From: Arcticibacter eurypsychrophilus
GTDB lineage: Bacteria; Bacteroidota; Bacteroidia; Sphingobacteriales; Sphingobacteriaceae
Length of the DNA: 64,000 nt
NCBI RefSeq assembly: GCF_001730525.1
Contig: NZ_MDFN01000021.1
Coordinates: 1 to 64,000, forward strand
Reading direction: 5' to 3'
The notes below the pieces were generated by a model. The model ran no database searches and had not been told where the DNA came from. It worked only from the letters and a program-made list of their open reading frames with translations. Positions 29,178-37,543 of the stretch are shown piece after piece (the first letter of the stretch is position 1; every line of letters begins with the position of its first letter). The translations under genes and the position numbers were made by a program.

Positions 29178-29690
29178 ATGTCGCAATATTTGGAAGTTTG
29201 GCAAAGAGGTCCGTTGCCTGATATTAATCCCCTCTTACAGCCTATAGCACATGCGCTACTTCAGGCAAGAGAAGAAATTAACGTATATATGAATGATTTT
29301 CCTGTCGAACTGCTTTGGTCTTGTCCAGCTGGAATGGCATCTGTTGGCTTCCATTTACAGCATTTAAGTGGTGTGCTCGACCGGGTATTTACTTATGCTA
29401 AAGGGGAAGGTCTTTCAGAATCTCAATTTTCTCAGCTACATGAAGAAGGTAAAAATTCGGTTCATGGTTATGTAGTTAAAGAGTTGGTTAACAGATTTGA
29501 AAAGCAGGTATACCAAGCTTTAGAGCAACTAAAGGATACAGCCGAAAATACCTTAACTGAGTATCGTGGAATAGGTCGTGCCGGCCTACCTTCTACCGTA
29601 ATAGGCTTATTAGTTCATGGTGCAGAACATTCCATGCGTCATGTTGGTCAACTCATGGTTACCGCTGCTGTGCTGAAAAATGGCAATTAA
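29178..29690 (+). CDS. DinB-family protein
   Basis: 170-residue four-helix-bundle protein of the DinB/YfiT superfamily, which usually carries a three-His metal site. His residues consistent with it are in VGFHLQHLSGVLDR (about 57 and 60) and GAEHSMRHVGQL (about 152-156). Family members include metal-dependent thiol transferases and many uncharacterised proteins. The neighbours give no metabolic clue. The N-terminal INPLLQPIAHALLQAREEI helix fits the fold. Confidence 0.82.
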   Translation: MSQYLEVWQRGPLPDINPLLQPIAHALLQAREEINVYMNDFPVELLWSCPAGMASVGFHLQHLSGVLDRVFTYAKGEGLSESQFSQLHEEGKNSVHGYVVKELVNRFEKQVYQALEQLKDTAENTLTEYRGIGRAGLPSTVIGLLVHGAEHSMRHVGQLMVTAAVLKNGN

Positions 29691-29761
29691 ATAATAAATA
29701 GTATACTTTACTAATTTACCTGATGATCAAGACAGGATTCTTTGATCGTGGGGATTTATAT

Positions 29762-30883
29762 ATGCGAAAAAGATTAATAAAAATAATGGCGATTCTATTT
29801 ACTACTGTGTTTCTGATAGCTTTTGCTGTCCTAATTTTTATGCGCCAACCTCAATTTGGTAAAAGTCCTTCAGGAAAACGTCTTGAACTTATGATGCAAT
29901 CTCCAAACTACAGGGATGGGGCATTCCAAAACATTCATGATACTCCTCAACTTACTGAAGGTTATAGCATGACTAAAATATTATATCAGTTTCTATTTAA
30001 GAAAACAGAGCGATTGCGCTCACTGGATTCCTTGCCATCTGTGAAAACTAATTTGCTGAATCTTACCCACGATAAAGATGTATTGGTCTGGTTTGGTCAT
30101 TCTTCGTATTTTATGCAGATTGCGAATAAACGGTTTCTGGTTGACCCGGTTTTTAGTGGAAGCATCTCACCTATACCGGGTAGTGGTAAAGCATTTAAGG
30201 GAGCAGATATTTATACGGTAGATGACCTGCCTGAAATTGACTACCTGTTTATCTCTCACGATCATTATGACCATATGGATTATGAAACTATAATCAAGTT
30301 AAGGTCTAAAGTAAAAAAAGTGATCTGTGGACTTGGTGTTGGAGCCCATTTTGAGCATTGGGGCTATTCAGCAGAAAATATAATTGAAAAGGACTGGGAT
30401 CAACAGATTGATTTAGGTGATGGTTTTGTAGTCAACACAGCGTTCGGGCGTCATTTTTCAGGAAGAACATTTAAACGCAACGGTACTTTATGGATGTCTT
30501 ATATTTTGAAAACACCTGACCTGAAAATATTCATAGGTGGAGATAGCGGGTATGATACACATTTTGCAGAAATCGGAAAGAAATATGGTCCCTTTGATCT
30601 GGCAATTTTAGAAAATGGGCAATATGGAGATGGTTGGAAATATATCCACATGACATCACGAGAAGTGCTTCAAGCGGGAAAAGATTTGAATGCCAAACGA
30701 GTTTTCCCTGTTCATTCCTCTAAATTTGTATTAGCTAATCATCCTTGGGACGAACCGCTAAAGGAAATAACCAAGCTTGCTCAATTGGAAGGCACTCCCC
30801 TGATTACACCGATGATAGGTGAAGTCGTATGTTTAATGGATGATAAACAGATATTTACTCAATGGTGGAAGGGGGTGAACTAG
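29762..30883 (+). CDS. Membrane-anchored metallo-beta-lactamase-fold hydrolase
   Basis: About 373 residues. An N-terminal transmembrane helix (about 8-28) is followed by a metallo-hydrolase domain of the NAPE-PLD/UlaG-like group. The zinc motif is ISHDHYDHMDY near residue 162, preceded by VWFGHSSYFMQIANKRFLVDPVFSG. Further metal or active-site positions are FGRHFSGRTF, IGGDSGYDTHF and VFPVHSSKF. The conserved entry QPQFGKSPSGKRLE and SPNYRDGAFQN is typical for Bacteroidota members. The ATG at 29762 directly precedes the helix; an ATG at 29723 is also possible. Likely a phosphodiesterase or lactonase; the lipid substrate is only a guess. Confidence 0.85.
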   Translation: MRKRLIKIMAILFTTVFLIAFAVLIFMRQPQFGKSPSGKRLELMMQSPNYRDGAFQNIHDTPQLTEGYSMTKILYQFLFKKTERLRSLDSLPSVKTNLLNLTHDKDVLVWFGHSSYFMQIANKRFLVDPVFSGSISPIPGSGKAFKGADIYTVDDLPEIDYLFISHDHYDHMDYETIIKLRSKVKKVICGLGVGAHFEHWGYSAENIIEKDWDQQIDLGDGFVVNTAFGRHFSGRTFKRNGTLWMSYILKTPDLKIFIGGDSGYDTHFAEIGKKYGPFDLAILENGQYGDGWKYIHMTSREVLQAGKDLNAKRVFPVHSSKFVLANHPWDEPLKEITKLAQLEGTPLITPMIGEVVCLMDDKQIFTQWWKGVN

Positions 30884-30886
30884 TGC

Positions 30887-30917
30887 TGTGTGCATGTTTT
30901 ATAAAATCGTATCTTTG
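30887..30917 (+). promoter_or_regulatory. Promoter of the hydrogenase-related operon
   Basis: TGTG at 30887-30890, exactly 19 bases, then TATCTTTG at 30910-30917. The -7 element is a perfect TAnnTTTG and the -33 element has one mismatch. Transcription would start near 30922-30925, about 70 bases before the first gene. Confidence 0.7.
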
Positions 30918-30993
30918 ACTCGTAGAATATTTTAAATCTTAATCTAAGTATTTTACAATATACTTTTTCCAAAGTGCATTTTATTTACAATAA

Positions 30994-32991
30994 ATGGATT
31001 CATTCTATTTAGTTTTTGGAACGATTATCCCGTCTTTGATAAGCCTGATTGCCATTCCATTATTACCCGAGAAAAACAAATCAACAGGAGCGTTTATCCT
31101 GGTTTTTTTAATAGCACTGATTTCTTCCATACCCGCCATACAGGTATTGTGCTTTCATCGCATTGTTGAAGCGGAACTTTTTTTTAATTATCCGATAGGG
31201 ACTGTAGTCATGCGGATTGATCCTCTTTCTGCCTGGTTTATGCTGATAATCAATCTAACTTGTCTTTTCGGGTCGTTTTATGGGATCGGTTATATGAGTA
31301 GCTACAAGGGTCAAAAAAACAATCTAACGCTTCATTGGATCATGTACGTGATTTTGCACACGGCTTTACTTTGGGTTTGTATGGTTCAAAATGGCCTGGC
31401 CTTTTTAGTGGTTTGGGAAATAATGTCTATTTCCTGCCTGCTATTAGTCATTTTTGAACATCAAAAGTCGGAAACGCTTAGGGCTGGCTTGATCTATCTG
31501 GTACAAATGCATATGGGGGTTGCCCTGATGTCTGTTGGATTTATATGGGTTTATATCGCAGAAGGCTCATTTGACTTTGCTGCAATAGGTGCTTATTTTA
31601 GTCATAACAGCCCTATTTGGTTATTTCTGATTTTCTTTGTTGGCTTTGGCTTTAAAGCAGGATTTTTACCCCTGCATACCTGGCTGCCTCATGCGCATCC
31701 TGCCTCTCCTTCCCATGTTTCGGGTACCATGTCTGGAGTAATTGTGAAAATGGGTATTTACGGCATACTCAGGATAATCACTTATCTTGATTCCGAATGG
31801 TTGCGAATAGGCATAGCTATTCTGATTCTCTCCCTGCTTACCTCTTTTTATGGAATCTTAAATGCTGCAGTACATCGTGATTATAAGAAAATGCTTGCTT
31901 TTTGCACTATTGAAAATATAGGAATCATTGGGATGGGCATTGGACTGGGATTAATAGGTAAAGGCACTGGCAATGATTATTTATTTTATCTTGGCTTCAG
32001 TGCTGCATTATTGCATACCTTAAACCATTCGCTCTACAAAGCTCTTTTGTTTTTTACTGCAGGAAATATCTATCAGCAAACGCATACCCGCAATATGGAA
32101 CATTTGGGTGGCTTAATAAAAGTAATGCCGGTAACTGCCATCGCATTTTTATGTGGTTCCTTAGCGATTGGAGGATTGCCTCCTTTTAATGGTTTCGTCT
32201 CCGAATTTCTTATTTATACCGGTTTACTGGATGGGTTGAAATCTCAGAACGTGGAATTGAATGTACTGATGATTTTAAGCATTGCCGTTCTAGCTATTGT
32301 GGGTGGCGTTTCTATGCTGACTTTTACAAAATCTTTTGGAACTATTTTTCTGGGATCTCCAAGGATGAAATTTGAACATCCTCCTAAGGAGGTGTCTGTT
32401 ATTATGCAAATCCCACTTTGGATTATGATCGGAATTATGCTGCTGATTGGAATTTTCCCCAATTATATATTAACGGTTATCCAGCCGGTCGTACAGGTTT
32501 TTAATCCAGCATATCTTCCTTCTCCTGCCCTGGCTGTGTTAGATCCTACCTTAACGATGGTTGGCCGGATATCTTTCTTGTTGATTGCCATGGTTGCCTT
32601 GCTGTATTTTATTCGTTCACGCCGGACAAAAGCCAGTGAAGCTACGTATGGACCTACCTGGGGTTGTGCCTATATCGTACCTAACCCGCGCATGCAATAC
32701 ACCGGAAAGTCATTTACAAAAACACTTGCAAAAATGTTTTCTGTTTTTACAGCTGAAAAAAAGGAATATAGAGAACTGCAGGATACGGATGTTTTTCCTA
32801 CTGAAACGCGCTATATATCGCATTATAATGAGTTTTTTGAGACGCGTATTATTGATCCGTTGGATAAACGTCTGCTTCGATTGATGAATTATTTCTCTTT
32901 TATCCATAATGGAAGAACCCAGATGTATATACTGTATGGACTCCTGTTTATCCTGGTATTCATTGCAGCCACGTTTTTGAATTTAATATAG
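30994..32991 (+). CDS. HyfB/NuoL-like proton-translocating subunit
   Basis: Antiporter-like membrane subunit of 665 residues with about 16 transmembrane helices, related to HyfB/HycC and NuoL/M. The ion-path residues are kept: Glu142 in VVWEIMSISCLL, Lys221 in GFGFKAGFLPLHTWLP, the HAHPASPSHVSGTMSG loop, and Lys252 in GVIVKMGIYG. A further Lys is in NHSLYKALLFF. The C-terminal part contains a soluble loop (GPTWGCAYIVPNPRMQY) typical of HyfB-like proteins. It is the first gene of a six-gene operon. It probably moves H+ or Na+ in response to the hydrophilic arm encoded by the last two genes. Confidence 0.92.
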   Translation: MDSFYLVFGTIIPSLISLIAIPLLPEKNKSTGAFILVFLIALISSIPAIQVLCFHRIVEAELFFNYPIGTVVMRIDPLSAWFMLIINLTCLFGSFYGIGYMSSYKGQKNNLTLHWIMYVILHTALLWVCMVQNGLAFLVVWEIMSISCLLLVIFEHQKSETLRAGLIYLVQMHMGVALMSVGFIWVYIAEGSFDFAAIGAYFSHNSPIWLFLIFFVGFGFKAGFLPLHTWLPHAHPASPSHVSGTMSGVIVKMGIYGILRIITYLDSEWLRIGIAILILSLLTSFYGILNAAVHRDYKKMLAFCTIENIGIIGMGIGLGLIGKGTGNDYLFYLGFSAALLHTLNHSLYKALLFFTAGNIYQQTHTRNMEHLGGLIKVMPVTAIAFLCGSLAIGGLPPFNGFVSEFLIYTGLLDGLKSQNVELNVLMILSIAVLAIVGGVSMLTFTKSFGTIFLGSPRMKFEHPPKEVSVIMQIPLWIMIGIMLLIGIFPNYILTVIQPVVQVFNPAYLPSPALAVLDPTLTMVGRISFLLIAMVALLYFIRSRRTKASEATYGPTWGCAYIVPNPRMQYTGKSFTKTLAKMFSVFTAEKKEYRELQDTDVFPTETRYISHYNEFFETRIIDPLDKRLLRLMNYFSFIHNGRTQMYILYGLLFILVFIAATFLNLI

Positions 32992-33001
32992 TTTTACAGG
33001 T

Positions 33002-33922
33002 ATGACCATGGGAATACTTATTTTTTTATTAATTTTAATGGTAAGCTGCTTTTTTGGCGGGATTGTCATCCGTACCAAAAGTGTTTTTGCCGGTCGTAAA
33101 GGTCCAGGCATCTTTCAACCACTTAAGGATGAATGGCGATTATTTCGTAAAGGTTCTATTTATAGTAATACCAGCAGTTTCATCTTTCAAATTGCCCCAA
33201 CGATTTATTTTGTTTCCATACTTTTAGCGATAACGATGATCCCTCTAGGTAATCATGCGGGACTTATTTCTTTTAAAGGAGATTTTGTCTTTTTTGCTTA
33301 TCTGCTGACGATTGGAAAATTCTTTAATATTATATCTGCTTTAGATACTGGAAATAGTTTAGAAGGTATGGGCGCCAGTAGGGAAGCTTTGTATTCCATG
33401 TTAGCTGAACCTGCATTCTTTATCCTGATGGCTTCATTTGCCTTGTTGACCGGCCATACTTCCTTTCAGGGGATTTTCGGCTCCTTGCATTTCTATACCT
33501 ACATTTCTTATGCCGTGGGTTTCCTTGCAGCGTTTGTCTTTGTGATCATTGCATTAATTGAAAATAGCCGTATGCCGGTTGATGACCCTAAAACTCATCT
33601 GGAACTGACAATGGTACATGAGGTGATGATTCTGGATAACAGTGGTTTTGATTTAGGACTTCTGCTGCATGCTTCTAATTTGAAGTTTGCCATGTATGGC
33701 GCCATCATCTCAAACTTTTTTCTAACTCCAGGATCAGAGTTATACTACACCATTCCCATTTTTATATTAACTCAGGTTTTATTTGCGGTACTTGTTGGTT
33801 TTATTGAATCGTTTATGGCTAGGTTTAGAATGAACCATAATCCTCAATATATTTTTACACTTACCTCAGTTACCTTACTTATTTTTCTGGGAGTAATGCT
33901 CATGCTTGGGAGAATTGTTTAA
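33002..33922 (+). CDS. HyfC/NuoH-like membrane subunit
   Basis: 306-residue membrane protein of the NuoH/HycD family, which joins the membrane arm to the hydrophilic arm. The family motif GRKGPGIFQPLKDEWRLFRKG is near residue 30. The acidic interface loop reads ALIENSRMPVDDPKTHLELTMVHEVMILD near 180-215, with its Glu and Asp residues kept. About eight helices are predicted by eye. It starts 10 bases after the HyfB-like gene. The conserved loop argues that a NuoB/NuoD-type module still docks here even though that module has lost its usual cofactors. Confidence 0.92.
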   Translation: MTMGILIFLLILMVSCFFGGIVIRTKSVFAGRKGPGIFQPLKDEWRLFRKGSIYSNTSSFIFQIAPTIYFVSILLAITMIPLGNHAGLISFKGDFVFFAYLLTIGKFFNIISALDTGNSLEGMGASREALYSMLAEPAFFILMASFALLTGHTSFQGIFGSLHFYTYISYAVGFLAAFVFVIIALIENSRMPVDDPKTHLELTMVHEVMILDNSGFDLGLLLHASNLKFAMYGAIISNFFLTPGSELYYTIPIFILTQVLFAVLVGFIESFMARFRMNHNPQYIFTLTSVTLLIFLGVMLMLGRIV

Positions 33923-33935
33923 AGAATAGAAGAAA

Positions 33936-34565
33936 ATGACTAATATTATTTTAATCGCATTTATCATTACCTTGGTTCAACTGGGCTTGTCAAAGAGATT
34001 GAGTACCTACATCCGGGTATTAAGTATTCAGGGCATTCTTTTATTTGGTGTCGCCTTTATTGAACTGATTGAAATCAATGTTATTAACCTGTTATTTGTA
34101 TTGCTTGAAACCGTTGTGTTTAAAACCCTCATGATCCCTTATTTTTTAAGTTACATCATTAAAAAAAATAAGATTACGCACGAGGCTGAGCCTTTTCTGC
34201 CCGACTTTATGTCGGTCGTCATTATCACGAGCATCATTATCGGATCATTTCTTTTAGCAAATACCATAGGCGATCCGCATGTTAGGAAGATCTTCTTCGT
34301 CACTGCTCTATCTGCATTGTTTACCGGGTTGTACTTCATTATCTCCCGTAAAAAGATTATTACCCATGTAATGGGTTTTCTTATCATTGAAAATGGGGTA
34401 TTTGTTTTATCCCTGGCTGTTGGTGCTGAAATGCCATTCCTGGTGAACATTGGAATATTGCTCGATATTTTTGTGAGTGTGCTATTGTTAGGGGTTTTCG
34501 TAAATAAAATTGGTGACATGATTGGAGAGCAGGATGTGGACCAGTTAAGTAGTTTAAAAGATTAA
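33936..34565 (+). CDS. HyfE-like membrane subunit
   Basis: 209-residue integral membrane protein with six or seven hydrophobic helices and short loops, matching HyfE, the hydrogenase-4 subunit whose C-terminal half is related to NuoK. The segment VMGFLIIENGVFVLSLAVGAEMPFLVNIGILLDIFVSVLLLGV keeps a buried Glu in IENG and a second in GAEMP, the pair that forms part of the proton path in NuoK. It lies 13 bases after the HyfC-like gene and 7 before the HyfF-like gene. Confidence 0.88.
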   Translation: MTNIILIAFIITLVQLGLSKRLSTYIRVLSIQGILLFGVAFIELIEINVINLLFVLLETVVFKTLMIPYFLSYIIKKNKITHEAEPFLPDFMSVVIITSIIIGSFLLANTIGDPHVRKIFFVTALSALFTGLYFIISRKKIITHVMGFLIIENGVFVLSLAVGAEMPFLVNIGILLDIFVSVLLLGVFVNKIGDMIGEQDVDQLSSLKD

Positions 34566-34572
34566 AGGGACA

Positions 34573-36000
34573 ATGATTGGAATCTATCTTATTGGTGCAG
34601 TATTCATTAGTTTGGCTTTGTTCTTTAACAAAAATAAGACGCTTCATTATTCCTTGGTTAGTTTGTATTTTCTTTTACAATGCACATTAACCATTTATGA
34701 ATATGTTCATCTGAATGCGGTACAACTGGAGTACTTTACGCCGGATGCGTTGGGAATCATCTTCCTGGTTACGTTAAGTTTGATCTGCGGACCTGCTTTA
34801 TGGCATAGTTATGTCTATTTTGAAACCGGAAAAGATATCCCCCGCGAGCGGAGTATTTACTTTGCAGCCATGGTTCTTTTGCTTACTGCATTAAGTGCCG
34901 CCTATTTGTCTAATCATATTGCCATTACCTGGATTTTTGTTGAACTTACTACATTAAGCTCTTCCGCGCTGATCTATCACCGAAGAAACCTGCATACCAT
35001 AGAGGGGACATGGAAATATTTATTTGTTTGTACTATCAGTATTACGTTGGTTTTTATTGGAATCCTTTTCCTTACACTAGCTATTCAGCAAGATGGAATT
35101 AAAGATTTGAATTATAAGGTGTTATTAAGTCAGGCTCCAACCCTTAATGTTTTTTGGCTTAAGTTATCTTTCCTTTTCGTCTTTACCGGATTTACATCAA
35201 AAGCAAGTCTGGTGCCTATGTATACCGCAGGAATCGATGCAAAAGATAAGGCACCTTCACCTGCTGGCGCATTGTTTAGTAGTGTACTCATGAATATGGG
35301 ATTTGTAGGAATCTTTCGTTTATATGAAATTATCAGTCACACTTCTATTTTACCCTGGACCAACCAAATTCTCCTCATTTCAGGGGTATTATCTGTTTTT
35401 GTAGCAACTGTTTACATGTTGAAGGTGAAGAATTTTAAACGGATGTTTGCTTATTCCAGCGTAGAGCATATGGGGCTGATTATGTTGGGACTGGCTGCTG
35501 GTGGCATCGGTTATTATGCAGCGATTCTACATCTGATATTACACTCCTTTACCAAATCTGCTATGTTTTTCCAAATAGGTCAGGTCTACCGGATTTATAA
35601 AAGTAAAAGCGTTTACGATGCCGGTGACTACTTTAGATACAATCCTACGGGATCTATGATCTTGTTATTAGGCTTTTTTGTGGTCACAGCCATGCCGCCT
35701 TCAGGGATGTTTGTAAGCGAATTTCTAATCTTTACTGCTCTGTTTCAGGCGAACCATTTTTGGTTACTGGCTATTATATTGTTACTGCTTACCATGATTA
35801 TCTGGTCGCTGGGAAAAACTATTTTCAGGATGATTTTCATTAAACCTATTGGATTTAATGATACTGATGTTAAAAAAATCCCAGCAATAGAATCACTAAG
35901 TCAACTTGTTTTTCTTGGGTTTGTCATTTATATTGGGGTTAATACTCCTACTGTATTGATCAATCTTATTCATGTGGCTATTCAGAATTTACCAAAATAA
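34573..36000 (+). CDS. HyfF/NuoN-like antiporter subunit
   Basis: 475-residue antiporter-like subunit with about 13-14 helices, related to HyfF and NuoM/N. Glu124 in WIFVELTTLSSSALIYH and Lys210 in GFTSKASLVPMYTAGIDAKDKAPSPAGAL are the usual ion-path residues. In SSVLMNMGFVGIFRLYE the next helix lacks a lysine, as HyfF-type proteins often do. His and Lys residues in HSFTKSAMFFQIGQ fit the distal channel. Its stop is followed after a single base by the start of the large-subunit gene, so translation is tightly linked. Confidence 0.91.
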   Translation: MIGIYLIGAVFISLALFFNKNKTLHYSLVSLYFLLQCTLTIYEYVHLNAVQLEYFTPDALGIIFLVTLSLICGPALWHSYVYFETGKDIPRERSIYFAAMVLLLTALSAAYLSNHIAITWIFVELTTLSSSALIYHRRNLHTIEGTWKYLFVCTISITLVFIGILFLTLAIQQDGIKDLNYKVLLSQAPTLNVFWLKLSFLFVFTGFTSKASLVPMYTAGIDAKDKAPSPAGALFSSVLMNMGFVGIFRLYEIISHTSILPWTNQILLISGVLSVFVATVYMLKVKNFKRMFAYSSVEHMGLIMLGLAAGGIGYYAAILHLILHSFTKSAMFFQIGQVYRIYKSKSVYDAGDYFRYNPTGSMILLLGFFVVTAMPPSGMFVSEFLIFTALFQANHFWLLAIILLLLTMIIWSLGKTIFRMIFIKPIGFNDTDVKKIPAIESLSQLVFLGFVIYIGVNTPTVLINLIHVAIQNLPK

Positions 36001-36001
36001 C

Positions 36002-37507
36002 ATGGAAAATTTTATCACTTTAAAAAACAATCAAACCATTCCCCTGCAGGATATTCCAGTATTGGCATACCCTGAATTTCTGGAATTAAATATTTCATTT
36101 GTTAAGGAAGACGCTAATCATTGTGTGAATTATTATGGATTTCCTGTATTAGACACGATTAAATTAATATGCTGCATTGCTGATGATGTAAAACAAAAGA
36201 TTTATGTATCCTCTTCGGTAATTAAAAAAGATAGACAGGAACCAATAACATCTTTTACTGCACGAAAACTTTGTTTTCATCTATTTGAACGTGAGCTTCA
36301 TGAAAATTTTGCAATCCCCTATTACGATCATCCCTGGTTAAAACCTGTCAGATACCCTATTGACCGGCCTAATCAAGAAAATACAATAGCCAATTATCCC
36401 TTTTACCAAATCCATAGTGAAGAATTGCACGAAGTCGGTGTGGGGCCAATACATGCTGGGATCATTGAACCGGGACACTTTCGTTTTATTTGCAATGGAG
36501 AGCAGATTCTTCATCTTGAAATTCAGCTTGGGTATCAGCATCGTGGTATTGAAAACCTTTTTATAAGCAGTAAAAAAATACTGCAGCGTAATATATTAGC
36601 TGAATCGATAGCTGGTGATAATGTGGTTGGACATACCACTGCTTTTGTACAGCTCTGGGAAAGTCTTATTGGCTTTCGTCCCGATAATAAGTTGGTTTAT
36701 GAAAGAACACTGGCCTTGGAACTGGAACGTTTAGCGATGCATACAGGCGATCTAAGCGCTGTTTGTACCGATATCGCTTATCAGTTAGGCGGTGCTGTTT
36801 TTGGTCGCTTACGTACCCCTATTATTAACTTCATGCAGCATTGGTGTGGAAATCGTTTATCTAAAGGTTTAATTCGTGTTGGAGAAAGTAATTTTCCCTT
36901 TACGATGGCCCTGGCGAATGAATTAACACAGGTTTTAGATGCTTATGAACCTGATTTTATGGAGATGTATAAAGAAATGAAAAGTCTTCCTACTGTGCTT
37001 GCACGTTTAGAAAAAACCGGTGTAATTACTCAAAAACAAGCGCATAGAGTTGGATTGGTAGGTATGGCTGCAAGGGCTTCCGGACTCTCTCGTGATTTGC
37101 GTAGCTCTCATCCCTTTGGTTTATATCCGGGAGTATTGCACGAGCCGGTAATTAAGAACCATGGCGATGTATCATCCCGCATTCAAATCCGTAAAGAAGA
37201 AATTATACAATCTATTATATATATTCGGGAGTGGTTGAAAAACATTCCTGAACAAGAAAAGCAACCCACGGTATTGCCAATGCCTACAGCAAATACCTTT
37301 ACTATTTCATTGGTTGAAGGCTGGCGTGGTGAAATCTGTCATTGTGCTGTTACGGATCTTAATGGTGACATTTTGCATTATAAGATTAAAGACCCCTCAT
37401 TTCATAACTGGCTTGCGATAGCGTTATCCGTAAGGAATAATGAAATCTCTGATTTTCCGATTTGTAATAAAAGCTTTAATTTAAGTTACAGCGGACATGA
37501 TTTATAA
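36002..37507 (+). CDS. Hydrogenase large-subunit-like protein without NiFe ligands
   Basis: 501-residue NuoC-NuoD/HyfG-like fusion. Residues 1-120 form the NuoC-like part ending in LFERELHENFAIPYYDHPWLKPVRYP-type sequence; the rest is the NuoD-like domain (IQLGYQHRGIENL near 175). In [NiFe] enzymes the first motif is CGxC; here ESIAGDNVVGH has Ala204 and Asn207 instead. The second motif DPCxxC reads DPSFHN, with Ser466 and Asn469. All four metal-binding cysteines are therefore gone, and the protein cannot hold a normal [NiFe] site. It may be a structural or quinone-site homolog, as NuoD is. The ATG at 36002 was chosen; the frame extends further into the previous gene. Confidence 0.9.
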   Translation: MENFITLKNNQTIPLQDIPVLAYPEFLELNISFVKEDANHCVNYYGFPVLDTIKLICCIADDVKQKIYVSSSVIKKDRQEPITSFTARKLCFHLFERELHENFAIPYYDHPWLKPVRYPIDRPNQENTIANYPFYQIHSEELHEVGVGPIHAGIIEPGHFRFICNGEQILHLEIQLGYQHRGIENLFISSKKILQRNILAESIAGDNVVGHTTAFVQLWESLIGFRPDNKLVYERTLALELERLAMHTGDLSAVCTDIAYQLGGAVFGRLRTPIINFMQHWCGNRLSKGLIRVGESNFPFTMALANELTQVLDAYEPDFMEMYKEMKSLPTVLARLEKTGVITQKQAHRVGLVGMAARASGLSRDLRSSHPFGLYPGVLHEPVIKNHGDVSSRIQIRKEEIIQSIIYIREWLKNIPEQEKQPTVLPMPTANTFTISLVEGWRGEICHCAVTDLNGDILHYKIKDPSFHNWLAIALSVRNNEISDFPICNKSFNLSYSGHDL

Positions 37508-37543
37508 TATGATGCAGCGGAATCAAATTTAATTGAACTGATT

